The notes under the pieces: model-generated
The model's database searches: none
What the model saw: the letters and a program-made list of their open reading frames with translations, nothing else
Told to the model about the DNA's origin: nothing
Part shown: one piece after another, positions 12,140 to 23,945 of the stretch
Layout of the letters: the number at the start of each line of letters is the position of its first letter
Position numbering within the stretch: position 1 is the stretch's first letter
Source: Apostichopus japonicus
Lineage: Eukaryota; Echinodermata; Holothuroidea; Aspidochirotida; Stichopodidae
Direction of reading: 5' to 3'
Assembly: GCF_037975245.1 (NCBI RefSeq)
Contig: NC_092568.1
Location: forward strand, 11,681,501 to 11,745,500
Length of the DNA: 64,000 bases
Made by a program: the position numbers and the translations under genes

Positions 12140-13390
12140 AGCCGCGCTGTACGCTGAGACAGTACAGTATAGAAAAAATTGTCCCAACTGGGTGTTTGTG
12201 GCCAAAGTGAATAATCCTGAACTAGTTTTGGGTCGAAGTGGTGAGAGACAATGTTGGTTATAGCCGAATGAGGTTGGGCCGAGTTGGTTATGGCCGAAGT
12301 GTTTATGGTGCAAAGTTGGTTTGAGGCTTCAGTATTAGGGCTAAAGTAATAGTGATCCAAACCACTTCGGCGCATAAATAATTTGTCCCATAACCAATGA
12401 TTCACTAAACAACTCGGCCCATGTAACCAACAGGTTATAGACAAGTTGTCTAAGGGACGACTCGGATAGGTCCACTGAGTTGATTAGGTCAGAGTTGTTT
12501 ATGAAACTGAGTAGTTTGGGCTCCTAGAACTTTAACCCAAACACGGACCTAACCACCTCGGTCCCAAACCCCTTCAGATGCAAAGTAGTTCACTCTACAA
12601 CGACTCAGCTCCAAGCAAGATGGGTATGACCAATTTGAGTTGTTTATTACCAGAAAATGTTGGTACCAATCTTCTGAGATGTACAGTAAATATAGGAATA
12701 CTCATTATTTGAACCGACACATTAATTTGGATAATATATAGTCCACAAATAATGTTCTAGATAAATTCAGTTGATTAAGTTTACAGATTCACATAGTGAA
12801 ATAACATGGTATAACTTATTAGTACTTATTACCAACAATTTAAATGTGATTTCCAATATCCAAGTTTCCCCATGCATATATTGAATATTAAATAGTAATC
12901 AGAGCCCAACATACACACTGTAATATATATGATTATGACAAATCTTCAAGTACTAAATCTCAAATTGTCTTTTTTACTTTCCATTGAGCTGCCATAGAGA
13001 GATCAAAGTTAATTTAGTTGGAGATAACGTAATATGAACAATTCTTATACCAGTTATTAAGCATAAGGGCCCGTTACTTATCACCCTTGCTACTCTGTGC
13101 AAAAGTTATTTCCCCTAAAGTTAAGGTAGGGCTCGACGAAGTGAAATAATCTTAGAATTCTGATAATCCACCCTTAAAACAAAGCATTAAGAAGCACATT
13201 ACTAAAGTACACAATTGCAAACACACCAAGAGCAATTTTTGCCGATATCCCGACCAAGAAGTAGAAAATTTGAGAAATTGAAAAGACGGGACTGCGAGCT
13301 TTGTCGCCGCACGAGCAGCGCCATAATGTATGGTACCTTTAAACTCAGGTAGCCCTACACCCAATTTAAATTGGGCCTATTGCACGGCTA
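12140..13390. other. Non-coding; degenerate two-strand repeat at the duplication border
   Basis: From 12180 to 12630 short words such as 'ttggttatggccgaag' recur with variation and also appear inverted ('cacttcggcg', 'cccataaccaa'), giving a quasi-palindromic stretch. It begins at the right border of the left duplicate. No gene is seen in the remainder. Confidence 0.45.
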
Positions 13391-13735
13391 TAGGCTACGT
13401 TATGTCCTGCTCTTCGTCGATATAGTTTCGTCGTTTACTATATTCTTTTCGCTGTTGAGTTCTTCATACCTTTTGTTGATGATTACTAAGTCCCTTCGTT
13501 CTTTTGCGGAAACTACTTGCTTCCATGCTTGCTAAAGTGGACATTAGCGAAATGAAGTAACGATCCAATATACATGTACTGTGTGGATACGATGTGTAGA
13601 CTAGTACGGTACATGTACTATTTAGTCTACTTGTTGTTTGGTATCAACTATGTGTTGTTTCGACTTACTTAATATGCATTACCTAATATACTTTCATTGG
13701 AATCTTCACACAAAGCCTTGCATTATCGATTTTTT

Positions 13736-13741
13736 TTTATT
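13736..13741 (-). terminator. Candidate polyadenylation signal AATAAA for the right apolipoprotein-L-like gene
   Basis: The plus strand reads TTTATT, that is AATAAA on the minus strand, about 390 bp past the stop codon at 14132. It is the first such hexamer I noticed downstream. Position is compatible with a 3' UTR; function is inferred. Confidence 0.3.
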
Positions 13742-14131
13742 GGTCGTTTTCCTTGCCGAAGTGTGCCAATATTTTAGCCATAAATATTTATGTGTATTCA
13801 ATGTTACCATCTATGCGCGCCTGTGCATGTATTGCACCTCGTTGCCTGTTGCAAACACAGAAACCCCATGGATGACAACCAATGTCATTTTGGTTTATAT
13901 ATATACTGTTGCACAAAAAAATGTCCAAGCGACAATGGTAATGACAAACACGGCATTGAAACCTGATTCGGAGCTATCCGAAGTATTTTCGCTGACGTTG
14001 TTTTTAAAAGTCGATTCCATTTTCACTGTGACCTCGAGGGTTGGGGGAACAGACAATGTAAATATACATTGGAACGTTTACTGACAAACGTCAACAACAT
14101 ATTAAAATATAGTATTAATGTTAAATAAATG

Positions 14132-14422
14132 TTACTCTGCCTGGCAAATCTCATTCAAGAATTCCATAATTTCTGCAAGGTCAAGGAGCTGCTCCGACAA
14201 CTCTTTTGACTTTTTTTTGTTACTTTCGGCACCATTCGATTCACTGGAAATTTCGTTTCGTCTGTCTTCGTCCTTGCTTATCTGAACAAGATCATAAATT
14301 GCATGACCAAGAAATGCCAAGTCTATGCCGATACCAACGGCACTCAATACAATCGATGACGCAGAAACTCCACTAGCAACCTTCGCGACTGCTCCTCCTA
14401 CTTTAGCAAGATCATCACCAGT
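14132..14422 (-). CDS. Apolipoprotein-L-like protein, C-terminal exon (right copy)
   Basis: This is the last exon. Its acceptor is CTACACAG and it starts in phase 0 with TGDDLAKVGG. It encodes 96 residues and a stop. The first half is a Gly/Ala-rich hydrophobic stretch (VASGVSASSIVLSAVGIGID) followed by LAFLGHAIYDLVQISK. The second half is charged (EDRRNE, NKKKSK) and ends in a Leu-rich amphipathic helix. This matches the end of apolipoprotein-L proteins, where a hydrophobic segment is followed by a helix with heptad leucines. The homologous exon in the left copy is 10041-10331. Confidence 0.7.
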   Translation of the reverse strand, partial: TGDDLAKVGGAVAKVASGVSASSIVLSAVGIGIDLAFLGHAIYDLVQISKDEDRRNEISSESNGAESNKKKSKELSEQLLDLAEIMEFLNEICQAE

Positions 14423-15294
14423 CTGTGTAGATAAAGGGGAAAAATTTTGAATCATATTTTATTCATATCGTTAACTATCAGTATGGTCCCACATCATAAG
14501 CCCTTTCTTGCTTATTGCTCTCAAAATTTCTGGGAAGTTTGATTTACATGTACTTTCAACATTTCCTTACCGGCTGTGAATTCTAAGTATATTCTTCAAA
14601 GAATGAATAAGCTATCATTTACTCAATTTTATCAATTCATCTGACTGGCAAAGGGAACAAAAAAGAGACTTCGTTCAGGTTTCGATACGTACATCTCTTT
14701 AAAAGTCATTTACCTAATCGCTATAGGAACGCGTTAAAACATAGACGGCTTAATTTTTCAGTTCAATACAATTTATATTCACATAGTTTTGCTCTATGGA
14801 ATCGCATACCTTCATGCACTTGTCACCCATAGTATGATAGTTATTTTTGACATATTTAAAGCTGAAGCGTATGTTTCATTAGATCTAGTTTATTGACGTC
14901 AAGATGATCAAGGTGTACAATAAAAGTTGTAAGTGAACATTTTATGTCACATTGTCACCTCTGTGGTCTGGGAATAATAGGATTAACCGACTAACAAACA
15001 GCGGAATAGAAAAACAATCGAAATGGGGCAATTTTTGGGGACGAAATATATTAGTCAATTATTAAAATTACTAAATGGCATTGCTTCAGTAACATATACG
15101 TTGAGCAGCAGAAGTAAAACAACAAATCTTCTCTAAGCCCTGCTTAATGTCGCCATATGTCTTGTTTAATAACTATCTGAAAATTCAAGAGTGTACGCAC
15201 TGTCTAGAATGTATCGAAGTGATTAACATGTCCCTGTTAACCAATGTTAAGTAAACAATATGATAAAACCATATCCAATTAGATTAACACTTAC

Positions 15295-16152
15295 ATTAAA
15301 TGCCTTTAGTGCTGTGCGAGCTGCAACCGCTCCTCCGACGACGACTGTCCTTGCAGCAGCATGACCAACCTGTCCTCGAGAGGCAGCCACTTTAACACCA
15401 TGAGGTTTGGTGTCAGCGGCGAGGTAACGCCTCACAAAGACACGAAATGTTATTATATCCGCATCACTAAGTCCTTTTTCTGGAACTGCCTCTTTAAGAT
15501 GGTCAAAAGAAGCTTTGTTTGCCTGTTTTGCAACCGCAGCAAAATCTACAATATCATTTACTTTGAGTATATGCTTCAGCAAATCACCCATCTCTGTAAG
15601 AATATTTTTGACGCAAACACTCAGAAGACGAAACTGTTCGTGAATATTCATATAGTTTTCTCCACTTTGATAAAGTTGTATTATCTTGTCGCGCATCTTC
15701 GTTATTTGTGTTAATTCGTCACCTCCTAATTGCCTCGAATTGGGATCTGGCCTCATTTGGCCTTTCAAAAACTTTAGCAGCAAATGGATAGTAACTGTTG
15801 CTTTTACGAAATACTTATTAAGGTTGACGAACATTTCAAGAACAGGTTTAAACTCTTCAAACCTTTTTTTATCCCCAATGGCCTTCTCGACCGAAAAGCC
15901 GATATTCACAAGAGTTCCGGTCAGTCCTACTACTCCTCCTGAAGCTATTAGTGTGATGCTTGTTCCAAATGTGAAAGGAATGAAGAATGCCCCAAAGATC
16001 AACATTGCACCACCTACTAATCCTGCTAAGCTTCCACCAATGACGCCGTAGTTTCTCCTCTTCCTGGAATAAATGGCTGCCTCAGCTAATTTTCGTACAT
16101 CGGCAATCGTCTCTTCAGTGAAGACTTTTTCGTTTGTAGATAATGGAAAATC
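15295..16152 (-). CDS. Apolipoprotein-L-like protein, main exon (right copy)
   Basis: The exon has 286 codons in one open frame between an acceptor (TTTTTTGAAAG, 16153) and donor GTAAGT (15294-15289), phase 0 at both ends. N-terminal residues are charged (NEKVFTEETIADVRK). Then comes a long Gly-rich hydrophobic hairpin: YGVIGGSLAGLVGGAML, IPFTFGTSITLIASGG and VVGLTGTLVNIGFSVEKA. This matches the apolipoprotein-L signature, where two helices joined by a PFT.G.S turn are compared with bacterial pore-forming domains. The rest is helical, with FVRRYLAAD near the end and an Ala/Val-rich tail. Known family members bind lipids or act in intracellular membranes and innate defence; the role here is inferred. 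Family assignment is from motif pattern only. Confidence 0.7.
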
Positions 16153-17036
16153 CTTTCAAAAAAGAAATATTTGAGTTATATCATTATACTTCATAGTGAT
16201 GACTCCATAGGAAGGGTGATCATAATAAAGTTTTTTTTGTCAGATACTCACAGTAAAGGCTAATATTAATAATATCAACAAGTGACGAAGACAATATAAT
16301 TTCAAATATCCCAAAAAGGACGTTACTAAGTTATGTGTGTATGACCTTGACGTTAGGAAAACGATACGTACTAAATTAATTCAAAACAGGTCTACATGCT
16401 TCTAATGATCAGCAGTTGTTTAAGGAAACGCCGTGGTGCAACTGAAATGTTCGCAGATTCTTGGGGAATGAAATCACACCAACGCATTGTAAGACCGAAG
16501 GACAGAAGGTAGCATTATTATATAACTTGTGAATAATCCAAATGTACTTATATAATGAGTATAGCATGTATTTTTTGAACGCTGCAAAAAAATTTGCAAT
16601 ATGCTGCAATTTGCATTAAGGGGCCCTCATTTTATCAGAACGTAGAACGATACAGCCCCCTTCCCAATAACAAAAATGGGGTGTATTGTGTGGCTGGTAA
16701 TTAAGTTTAGGAAAAGCTAAAGTAGTATATTTTTGCTAAAATATTCCAAACAATTTACAAATCACATTAGTTGTTCCATATGTGTTTGTTGGTAACTCGA
16801 TGTTACGAGTCACAAGTAAAATATGTTGTTGGTCATCTTTAGACTTGATAATGCCAAATGTAACTAAACTGCAACAAAGTGATGAACATAAGAATTATCA
16901 ATTAATAATATGAGTATGAATATTAACTAGTTGCAGAACGGTTAATTGAATTATCCCCTAACAATATGCTTTCCATTTCATCGATACAATACATTTATAC
17001 AATACATTGATAACGTGAAAAACATGAGTACAATAC

Positions 17037-17147
17037 CAGAATCTCATTAAGACAGCGTTCACAAAACTCCAAAGCTTCAAGTGCATTCGTAGCTTCCTTT
17101 TTCAAGATAGTTGATTCGTTGTCTTCTGCGAGGTTATTCACATTTGT
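17037..17147 (-). CDS. Apolipoprotein-L-like protein, upstream exon (right copy)
   Basis: The acceptor is CTTCTGTTGTAG and the donor is GTATTG. The exon has 37 codons, phase 0 at both ends, encoding a charged, helix-forming segment (TNVNNLAEDNESTILKK, ALEALEFCERCLNEIL). It joins the main exon in frame. It lies outside the duplicated block and so has no left-copy partner. No start codon is present, so at least one more 5' exon must exist. The exon E13 of the death-fold gene at 23510-23601 also ends in phase 0, so a join to that gene cannot be ruled out. Confidence 0.55.
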
Positions 17148-17159
17148 CTACAACAGAAG

Positions 17160-19840
17160 TATTCGATATGTTAGATGGTTATACTCTGGTATAACAAAAC
17201 CCTCAACGTCAATCAGTCTTGTTTTTCTTTTACAAATATTTGTTGAAACAATGGATTGTGGCACTCTTACTCGTTCACAATAACCCACCAACAGCTGATA
17301 TACTGAGTCGACGCTTTCTCATATTGCTTGGTGTTGTGTTTTCGTGTAGTAATATATTGTGCTAATCCGTTCTGCGCGTGTTGATATGTTGTTACGTTTA
17401 CGTTACTAGCAGAGATAAGTAAACCTGCAGTGACCAGGTTATGCGTGCCAGACACATATCATTACCATCTCAGGAATCTTACTGGTATTCCTTACACAAT
17501 TTCATTTCTTTCTTCCGCGCTGCTTATTGCTTCCTTGTATTCAGTTGGCAGAAGCTTACAGCATATATTTTATTGCAGCCAGCTCCTATTGATACAAAGC
17601 ATGTAAAACAGGTGTAGGCAGGGAACACCTTTTTTTTTAGTATCATGTACGTTTGTATATGTATATATTCACATTTAAGTACGTTTATCCTCCTCACATA
17701 GTTGTATTTGTCTATACTAGGCTAATATTGCACCATGGCACCATTCCTGACTATCAAATAGTTTTTAAATTACGGATATTAACCTCCATTAGCATGCACA
17801 AATCACTACAAACAAATATTTTTTGAGGAGATTAGAGACAGTCTGTCGCTTTCAACTCCAAACACTAACAAAGAACATCCCGAAGGCTAAACAGTATAAT
17901 GAAGGTCAATGTCCTATTCCAATGATATTCTATTGACATACTATTCCAGTAGTAATGACTCTCCAGACTGATAAAGAGGATAAATTATGTTTTGGCTTAT
18001 TTGTCAAAGACGGTTTATACGTCCATAAGTTGAAAGTCAAACATATTTTTAAAAGCCCACACTGTCACTGAGATTATCAGAACCAACAATTTTGATACGT
18101 TTGTGAAGCCTGTATAATTCATAGTGATGAGCCATTTCAAAGTTGTTGTCTTTGGTTTCCTGTGGTAGGCCTAACGTTAGGCCTAGTTGAACTACATACT
18201 CCAAAGCTGTACATTCTGCTAGTAAAGTGCAGTATGACAATTGACAACTTCAACATTTTAATGAATGGGGCAATTATAGACTACCCCGCCATGACGTCGG
18301 AATTTCCAAATGTTTACCAGGGTTTAACTGCACCGGCTCCGTCGAGAAGAAGTATTTTATTAGGCGAGTTTAATGTTAAGAAAGTTTGAAAACGGATACT
18401 TCGTCAAAACCCTATAATAATTATAATGAGAACGACCCATCATTGCCCTTCTCGTTTCCTACGCGAGTTTAATGTTCACAAAGATTGAAAATATGTCTAA
18501 GTCCAATGCATGTCGCAAAACATGAGAGTCTTCATTATAGCATCTGTAAATTACCCAAGAGATAAATCTAATATAAATGAGTTTTCATTAACAAATTGAT
18601 CAACGTAGAATAATACTTTGGCTTTTTATGACATCATATTGAAGTTAATGAATATATTTAAATGTTCTGAGGGGAGCCGTGGTAACATAAATTGGGAAGC
18701 AAGGGTTAACACAGTTATGTCAGAGCAGGTAAATGGTCCCGCCCAAAGGTGCCAGATTTACAGATACACATAAACCACTGGTGGTTTCAAGTGGTATCTG
18801 ATCAGGAAACAGGCAATGAGTCAGTTCATTTACACAAAAACCATGTAATTTCTTTCTCTTGCTATAAAGCTATTAACTGTGTTTTCACTGAAACATCTAA
18901 GCAAACAAAAAGGGCTCCACATCCAAACATTACCTCTCATAATATTGCATCCACACTGAGTCAAGACATGCACAAGAACAAGATTTACACCTCTTCTGAG
19001 TTTGACTCACTTTAATTTATTTTAATGTTATTTGTTTCCACTTATTTTACTTAAACAACAAAATGAGCACATAAAAAAAGCAACTTTCAGTAATGCCAAA
19101 AAACCAACACATCTATAACAAAAACAATTTGAAAATGTGACATAAGTGACAAACATATTTTGTGTTCAGTTGATCCATCGCTCAATATAAGACGCCTCGG
19201 GGTTATTCAACTACCAGTGAAATTCAGTGACTAACCATGCATGTGAGAGGTCGGTCCGTAAAGTTTCAAAAGGTAACTTATCCTTCGCTAATAATGACTT
19301 TAAAATGATGAAAACCCCTATTAAACGTATTTCAGTAACCTTTTGTCTAAAACTCACTTCTTAAATGGCGTCAAATTTACTGATAATAACTTCTTAACAT
19401 GTTGCGGTCTGAAATGAATAGACCTGCATATGAACTCCTTCTTTTGTACAAAGCTTTTCTGTCCATTTCGTGCCATAGAACAGATTTTGTTCCTGATTTA
19501 ATCTTTAATATTAGTCCATCGTCGATTACAATGACATGGTTCCAGACTCATGCAGTCCACTATTGCTGACTTTCCAGGCAAATATGATGCTGCAATGAAT
19601 TGTCCTTTGCCGATGGACTGCTGCTTGCTCATGGGTGATCCATTATGTTTTCTTCTGTTGTCTTTGAAAAGGAGGGTACAGATCAAGACACAGACACTTT
19701 TTAAAGTTGCACTTCTAGTGGTCGGCTACTGTGACAATATCACTTTTCATGTTATATACTGAGATAATGACTATAATGCGCACACACACAGTTTCATGTA
19801 AACAAAACTAAACTTATACAATTACAATGAGCGACAATAC
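17160..19840. other. Non-coding or intronic; nothing recognised
   Basis: There are several short open frames but none has a recognisable motif or consistent splice sites. The region may be an intron of, or the promoter for, the apolipoprotein-L-like gene. Confidence 0.35.
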
Positions 19841-19943
19841 CTAAAAGCAGTATAAGCAAAACATTTTGGTTATCCTCTCGGCTCCCATGGGCATACTGTT
19901 CCAATTTGCTCTTCAAAGCTCTACTTTCTAGATCTAATGCCAA
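19841..19943 (-). CDS. Candidate exon, charged helical segment
   Basis: The exon is open in phase 0 after acceptor ATATTACCAG (LALDLESRALKSKLEQYAHG, then SREDNQNV) and ends in phase 1 at donor GTATTG. The composition looks coding and coiled. It does not match the phase of the neighbouring candidate exon at 20106-20225, so the gene it belongs to is unclear. No family is recognised. Confidence 0.3.
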
Positions 19944-20105
19944 CTGGTAATATATATATAGAAAGTTATCAAGTGACTGAACTGACATGTTCTGGATCGC
20001 AAAGCAGGAAGAAACATTCAATTTTGTTTGCAATTTAAGCTTACTCTGCTTTTAAAAACGTCAAACCAGATCTCAAAAGATATTGAATCAAGTGCATTTC
20101 TATAC

Positions 20106-20225
20106 CTGTTTGTTGAGCATTATTCAGAGAGAGTCTTTTCTTGATATCACTTCCATCAACAGAATAATTAATACAGTCATCTTGATCAGAATCCTCTTGC
20201 CCATAGCCTCCTTCTGTTGCAACTC
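20106..20225 (-). CDS. Candidate exon, acidic linker, phase 1-1
   Basis: The exon is 120 bp between a T-rich acceptor (TTTTTTCATGAACAG) and donor GTATAG, symmetric in phase 1. It reads GVATEGGYGQEDSDQDDC then INYSVDGSDIKKRLSLNN. Style and phase match the linker exons of the death-fold gene upstream, which could splice to it by skipping the phase-0-ending exon at 23510-23601. A phase-0 reading is also open but gives a less protein-like sequence ending in a stop. Confidence 0.4.
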
Positions 20226-20544
20226 CTGTTCATGAAAAAATAAAACCATTATGAAGTATATTCAAGTATCCAGACTTTTGATGGATAGCATTGAGAAAGG
20301 TTAGATGTTACCTCAGCGGCTGATCAAGGACCTGCATACTCCACAACCTGTGCGAAAGATATCGCATCACAGCAACTGGTAAATGCAGTTAGATGGACTA
20401 CCAGGCTCCAAAGACTGAAATTTGGGGGTAGAGACATGTTACTCTTCAACTACTAGATTTAGGCAAAGACTACTACGATCAGAAGTTGGCAAAGGATTTA
20501 TTGAAGTGGGAAACAAGTTCGGCATTTTATTTGATTAAAAAATT

Positions 20545-20625
20545 TGCACAATAATTGATATCGAACCCTTTCACTGTCTGCTACACAGTCTGACTAATTC
20601 TACCACTTGAGCCAATACACAGCAT
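20545..20625 (-). repeat. tRNA-derived sequence (SINE head or tRNA relic)
   Basis: The minus strand shows a box-A-like 'tggctcaagtggtagaat' and a box-B-like 'gggttcgatat' about 35 bp apart, which is the layout of a tRNA-derived SINE promoter. No intact cloverleaf could be drawn, so this is not called a tRNA gene. Confidence 0.4.
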
Positions 20626-20829
20626 TAAGTGTGCTCATGATAACTTTTAGTCATGACACACACAACCAATGAGATGAGTATAATGTCTGTCAGTTCTTTC
20701 AACACACAAAATTTGATGTATAATACTGCTTGCAAATTACTACAATGCAGCATGAGATGTCATACGGGGAAATGATACTTTTAAGGTAAAAGTTAGGTAA
20801 AAGAGCTACACTACTACAGTAATTCTTAA

Positions 20830-21430
20830 CGTTAATAACTCTTAAGTGTTATACTTGATGTTAATGTATACCTCCCCAGTATATTGTTTTATAATAGTGT
20901 GTATCCCTACTTCACTCTGTATGCTCCAAATGACATGTATTTCAATTCACAATACAGTAGTCTTAACATTAATAACTCTTGACTGTCATATTGATGTTAA
21001 TGTAGACATACCGAGTCTATTGGTTTTTATAATAGTGTGTATCCCCTCTTCATTCCCTAAGTCTCAACTCACATGTATTAAAATTCACTATACAGAAGTA
21101 ATTGTAAACAATACTTTACTGTCATATTTTAAGTTATGCATAATGGTTTTACAATAATGTGTCTCAACTCACATGTATTAAAATTCACTATACAGAAGTA
21201 ATTGTAAACAATACTTTACTGTCATATTTTAAGTTATGCATAATGGTTTTACAATAATGTGTATCCCCATTTTACTATCTAATTTCCAACTGACATGTTT
21301 TTCAATTCACAAACCAGTAGCCATTCTTAACATGATTAAGTCATAACTATCGCACTTGATGTCATTGTAGACATCTCCTGTCTGGTGGGTTTATAACAGT
21401 GTGTATCCTCACTTAGTACACTCCCTGCAG
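20830..21430. repeat. Diverged tandem array with one exact 100-bp duplication
   Basis: The words 'aataactctt', 'tgatgttaatgta' and 'ataatagtgtgtatccc' recur about every 140-150 bp. Inside the array, 21061-21160 and 21161-21260 are identical over 100 bp. The exact copy is much younger than the diverged array around it. Confidence 0.8.
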
Positions 21431-23509
21431 TTCCAGCTGACACGTTTATTTAAGTTTGTGAAGCATTTATCAGAGTTTTAAAAATGCTCTCACAAATTTC
21501 TAGGTTTAAAACGTAGTACCAAAACAGAGTTAGCCCTACATTTCAACTTCTCCCAGTGTGATTTCCCATACATCCAACTGATGAAAGAGGCATCGTTTAC
21601 AAATTTTGGATCTGATATGGATTTCAACGTTCACCTCTTTTAAGAGAAATGGTTGTTTAATGACCAGACTGGAATCCTGAGAACAAAGTTGATAGTTGCA
21701 TGTCAACAAAATGACCAATGACAAATATTCCTTGCACTTAAATTTGATTAAGAATCTTAAGCCAGATAAATTTTCATATTTCAGCTGATCTCCATCTGTA
21801 GCCCTATGTAACTTTCCACTGTATTGTAAGAGAAATTTTCAAAGAAGAAATCTGTTACGACTCTTTTAACTGCAGTAAATAAAATCAGTGTATGATTACT
21901 GGTGAGTGGCCAGCCTTCCAGTCAAAGGAGTAGGCACCTCGTACCTCAAAAGATAGTGGTCACATGACATGTTTTGCAGGACCAACATAAATAGAATGCA
22001 CATTTATTTCCAAAAGGCAGAGTGCATTTGTTCATTCTCGCTTCTTTTTCCTTACTACACCTTTCTTAAGCCATGTACTGCTCACATTGAGAAAGTAATG
22101 TAGAATTCAACTTCTGGTGGTATTTATTTCACATTAAACCCCTGCCTATCTTTCTTCAGGTTGATGAATTGTTTCGCCACTTCCTTGTGGTTCAATCGTC
22201 TCCTTTAAGCATCATTATTTTGTCTGTTATCAATAGGAATTAGTTTAGAAAAAGTTACCCTCTAACTGTTTGCGCTGATGTGTATGTTCTTGTTCACCAA
22301 GTTTGTGCAAACATGGAGTAAATCCTGAGTATTATATTCAGTTTTTTTGAGTCAAAATACAACACGTTCTTTATATTTTTACAAAAATCATATATCAATT
22401 TGCCCCTACTCATCATTAAGTTGTAGAAAAGTGCTGCATTATGTGTAATTGCACATTTAAAGCATAGGCTTTTTGATTGTGTTCTTGGAAAATCAAGCTT
22501 AGCGGCTATGAGGTTGAGTGTAAGGTCCATCAAATGACTTATTAATGATACATATTTTCCATTAATTGTCCTACAAAAATCTAAAGTATGATTTAAGCAT
22601 AGGCTCAGGATTGGACCCAAACGTTAGGAAACATGTACACCTGCACAAATACAATGCGTGACATTATTCATGTTCTAGTTAGTGTATAGGATGTCATCAG
22701 CCAGTAGTAATAGTTAGCCTAGTAACACAATCGTTCATGTATACATAATTTCTGTAAATAAAAGTATTAAATTGCTACCTGAAAACCCTTCTTAATCCAA
22801 TTGTATCCTAACTTAAAAAGGCACTCTATGATGTACCGCAATGTTTAAATTAAAGCTAAGCCTAGGCTCGTACTATCGTTTAGGGTAAATTGCTGCATCG
22901 AATCTTCCCTGATTTAAATTGTTAGTTTCTCTTTCTGATCTACTTTATTTGATGTTGATATTTAAGTCGGCTGATTTCTAACAAAAGAATCGTGTCTTCT
23001 TGAAAATTTGATTGAAAACTCACCTGCAGTTGGTTAAACGATGTCTTCGAACTTGTTCGTGCTTCGTTATATGAGGCAAACACACGGTCTGAGGAAAGCG
23101 CGAGAAATGTGGCGCCCCAATCGAATGTTGTGAAACACACTTACACCGATGTATGGCAAAAAGTGCCATGCGAGACATACACACTTTTCACACCTAAATG
23201 CTTTCAAAACCTGGATAGTGAGCAACATGCTCAGATCTTCCTAACACACTCTGAGCATGTTATTGGCACCCTGTTTGATAGTGTTTTGATGATTCTAAAA
23301 TCGGGGATATCCCCTTTCGCGTGGTTTCCCAAGTAGACGGGTGTGTATCTTAACGATTATCCCTAATAGGGGCCGTAAACACACCCAAACAAACACACAC
23401 AGCACATCTGCCAAAAAGATTTAATATAGTCTAGAGAGGTATGAACATTTCTCACTGTAAGGTAATTGTACATAGTCAGTTTACCAGCATATAAGTTAAT
23501 TGTTCCTAC
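21431..23509. other. Mostly non-coding; possible minus-strand first exon near 23.02-23.14 kb
   Basis: On the minus strand, sequence from about 23140 to a GTGAGT donor at 23023 is open (FDWGATFLALSSDRVF, YNEARTSSKTSFNQLQ). It could be a 5' exon of a downstream gene, but no start or phase partner is convincing. The 22294-22620 open frame has no recognisable motif and is not called. Confidence 0.25.
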
Positions 23510-23601
23510 CTTATGAAGAAAATCGTCACAAGGATCGTTCACATCTTTTCTTTCATTTCCTACATTCCTTGTTTTCACGGGATAATTGACACCTTCTTCC
23601 G
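23510..23601 (-). CDS. Death-fold adaptor, exon 13 (linker)
   Basis: The acceptor is CTATTTCTTACAG and the donor is GTAGGA. The exon enters in phase 1 and ends in phase 0, reading AEEGVNYPVKTRNVGNERKD then VNDPCDDFLHK. It is charged, with no known domain. It follows exon 12 correctly in phase. The change to phase 0 is the only break from the phase-1 pattern apart from exons 10-11. The next exon is not certain: an unspliced reading runs to a stop at 23363, and the phase-0 exon at 17147 is another candidate. Confidence 0.5.
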
Positions 23602-23777
23602 CTGTAAGAAATAGAAAACATTTGTGATGTGTCAAATTAGTTAACCCACTGGTCATAAACCACAATACTTTGCTTTTGGGGGTTAAGACATTTAACGTTA
23701 TACCTCATTTCACTTTCATGTAATTATGTTATTTATCCTAATTAGAGTAATCATAATTTAAACATACGGTCTCTCAC

Positions 23778-23840
23778 CATTATGATAATGAAGTTTACTT
23801 TCTGTCAAAAACTGTCTGGGGAGTTCCGAAAACTTTTTTC
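23778..23840 (-). CDS. Death-fold adaptor, exon 12 (short linker)
   Basis: The exon has 21 codons, symmetric phase 1, between TTATTTTACAG and GTGAGA. It reads GKKFSELPRQFLTESK then LHYHNG. It is a basic linker without a known domain. It joins exon 11 across a 2.9-kb intron that holds a LINE fragment. Confidence 0.55.
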
Positions 23841-23945
23841 CTGTAAAATAATATGTTCAATATAAAAAAATATAGACTATGATGAACTTGTTTGCTCATT
23901 TATGTTCTTTGTTTCTGAATGTGATCTTTTAAGTCTAAGACAACC

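Larger units (their letters stand above)
13390..16490. repeat. Segmental duplication, right copy
   Basis: This is the partner of 8925-12130 in direct orientation. It keeps the complete large apolipoprotein-L exon and lacks the transposon found in the left copy. The match fades just after 'aaatcacaccaacgcattgta' (about 16490). The right copy's gene extends past the duplicated block to 17147. Confidence 0.85.

Noticed and set aside
22294-22620. Minus-strand open frame of 108 codons (Leu/Ile-rich)
   Set aside because: No motif that I recognise and no consistent splice sites; could be an old transposon fragment but not supportable.
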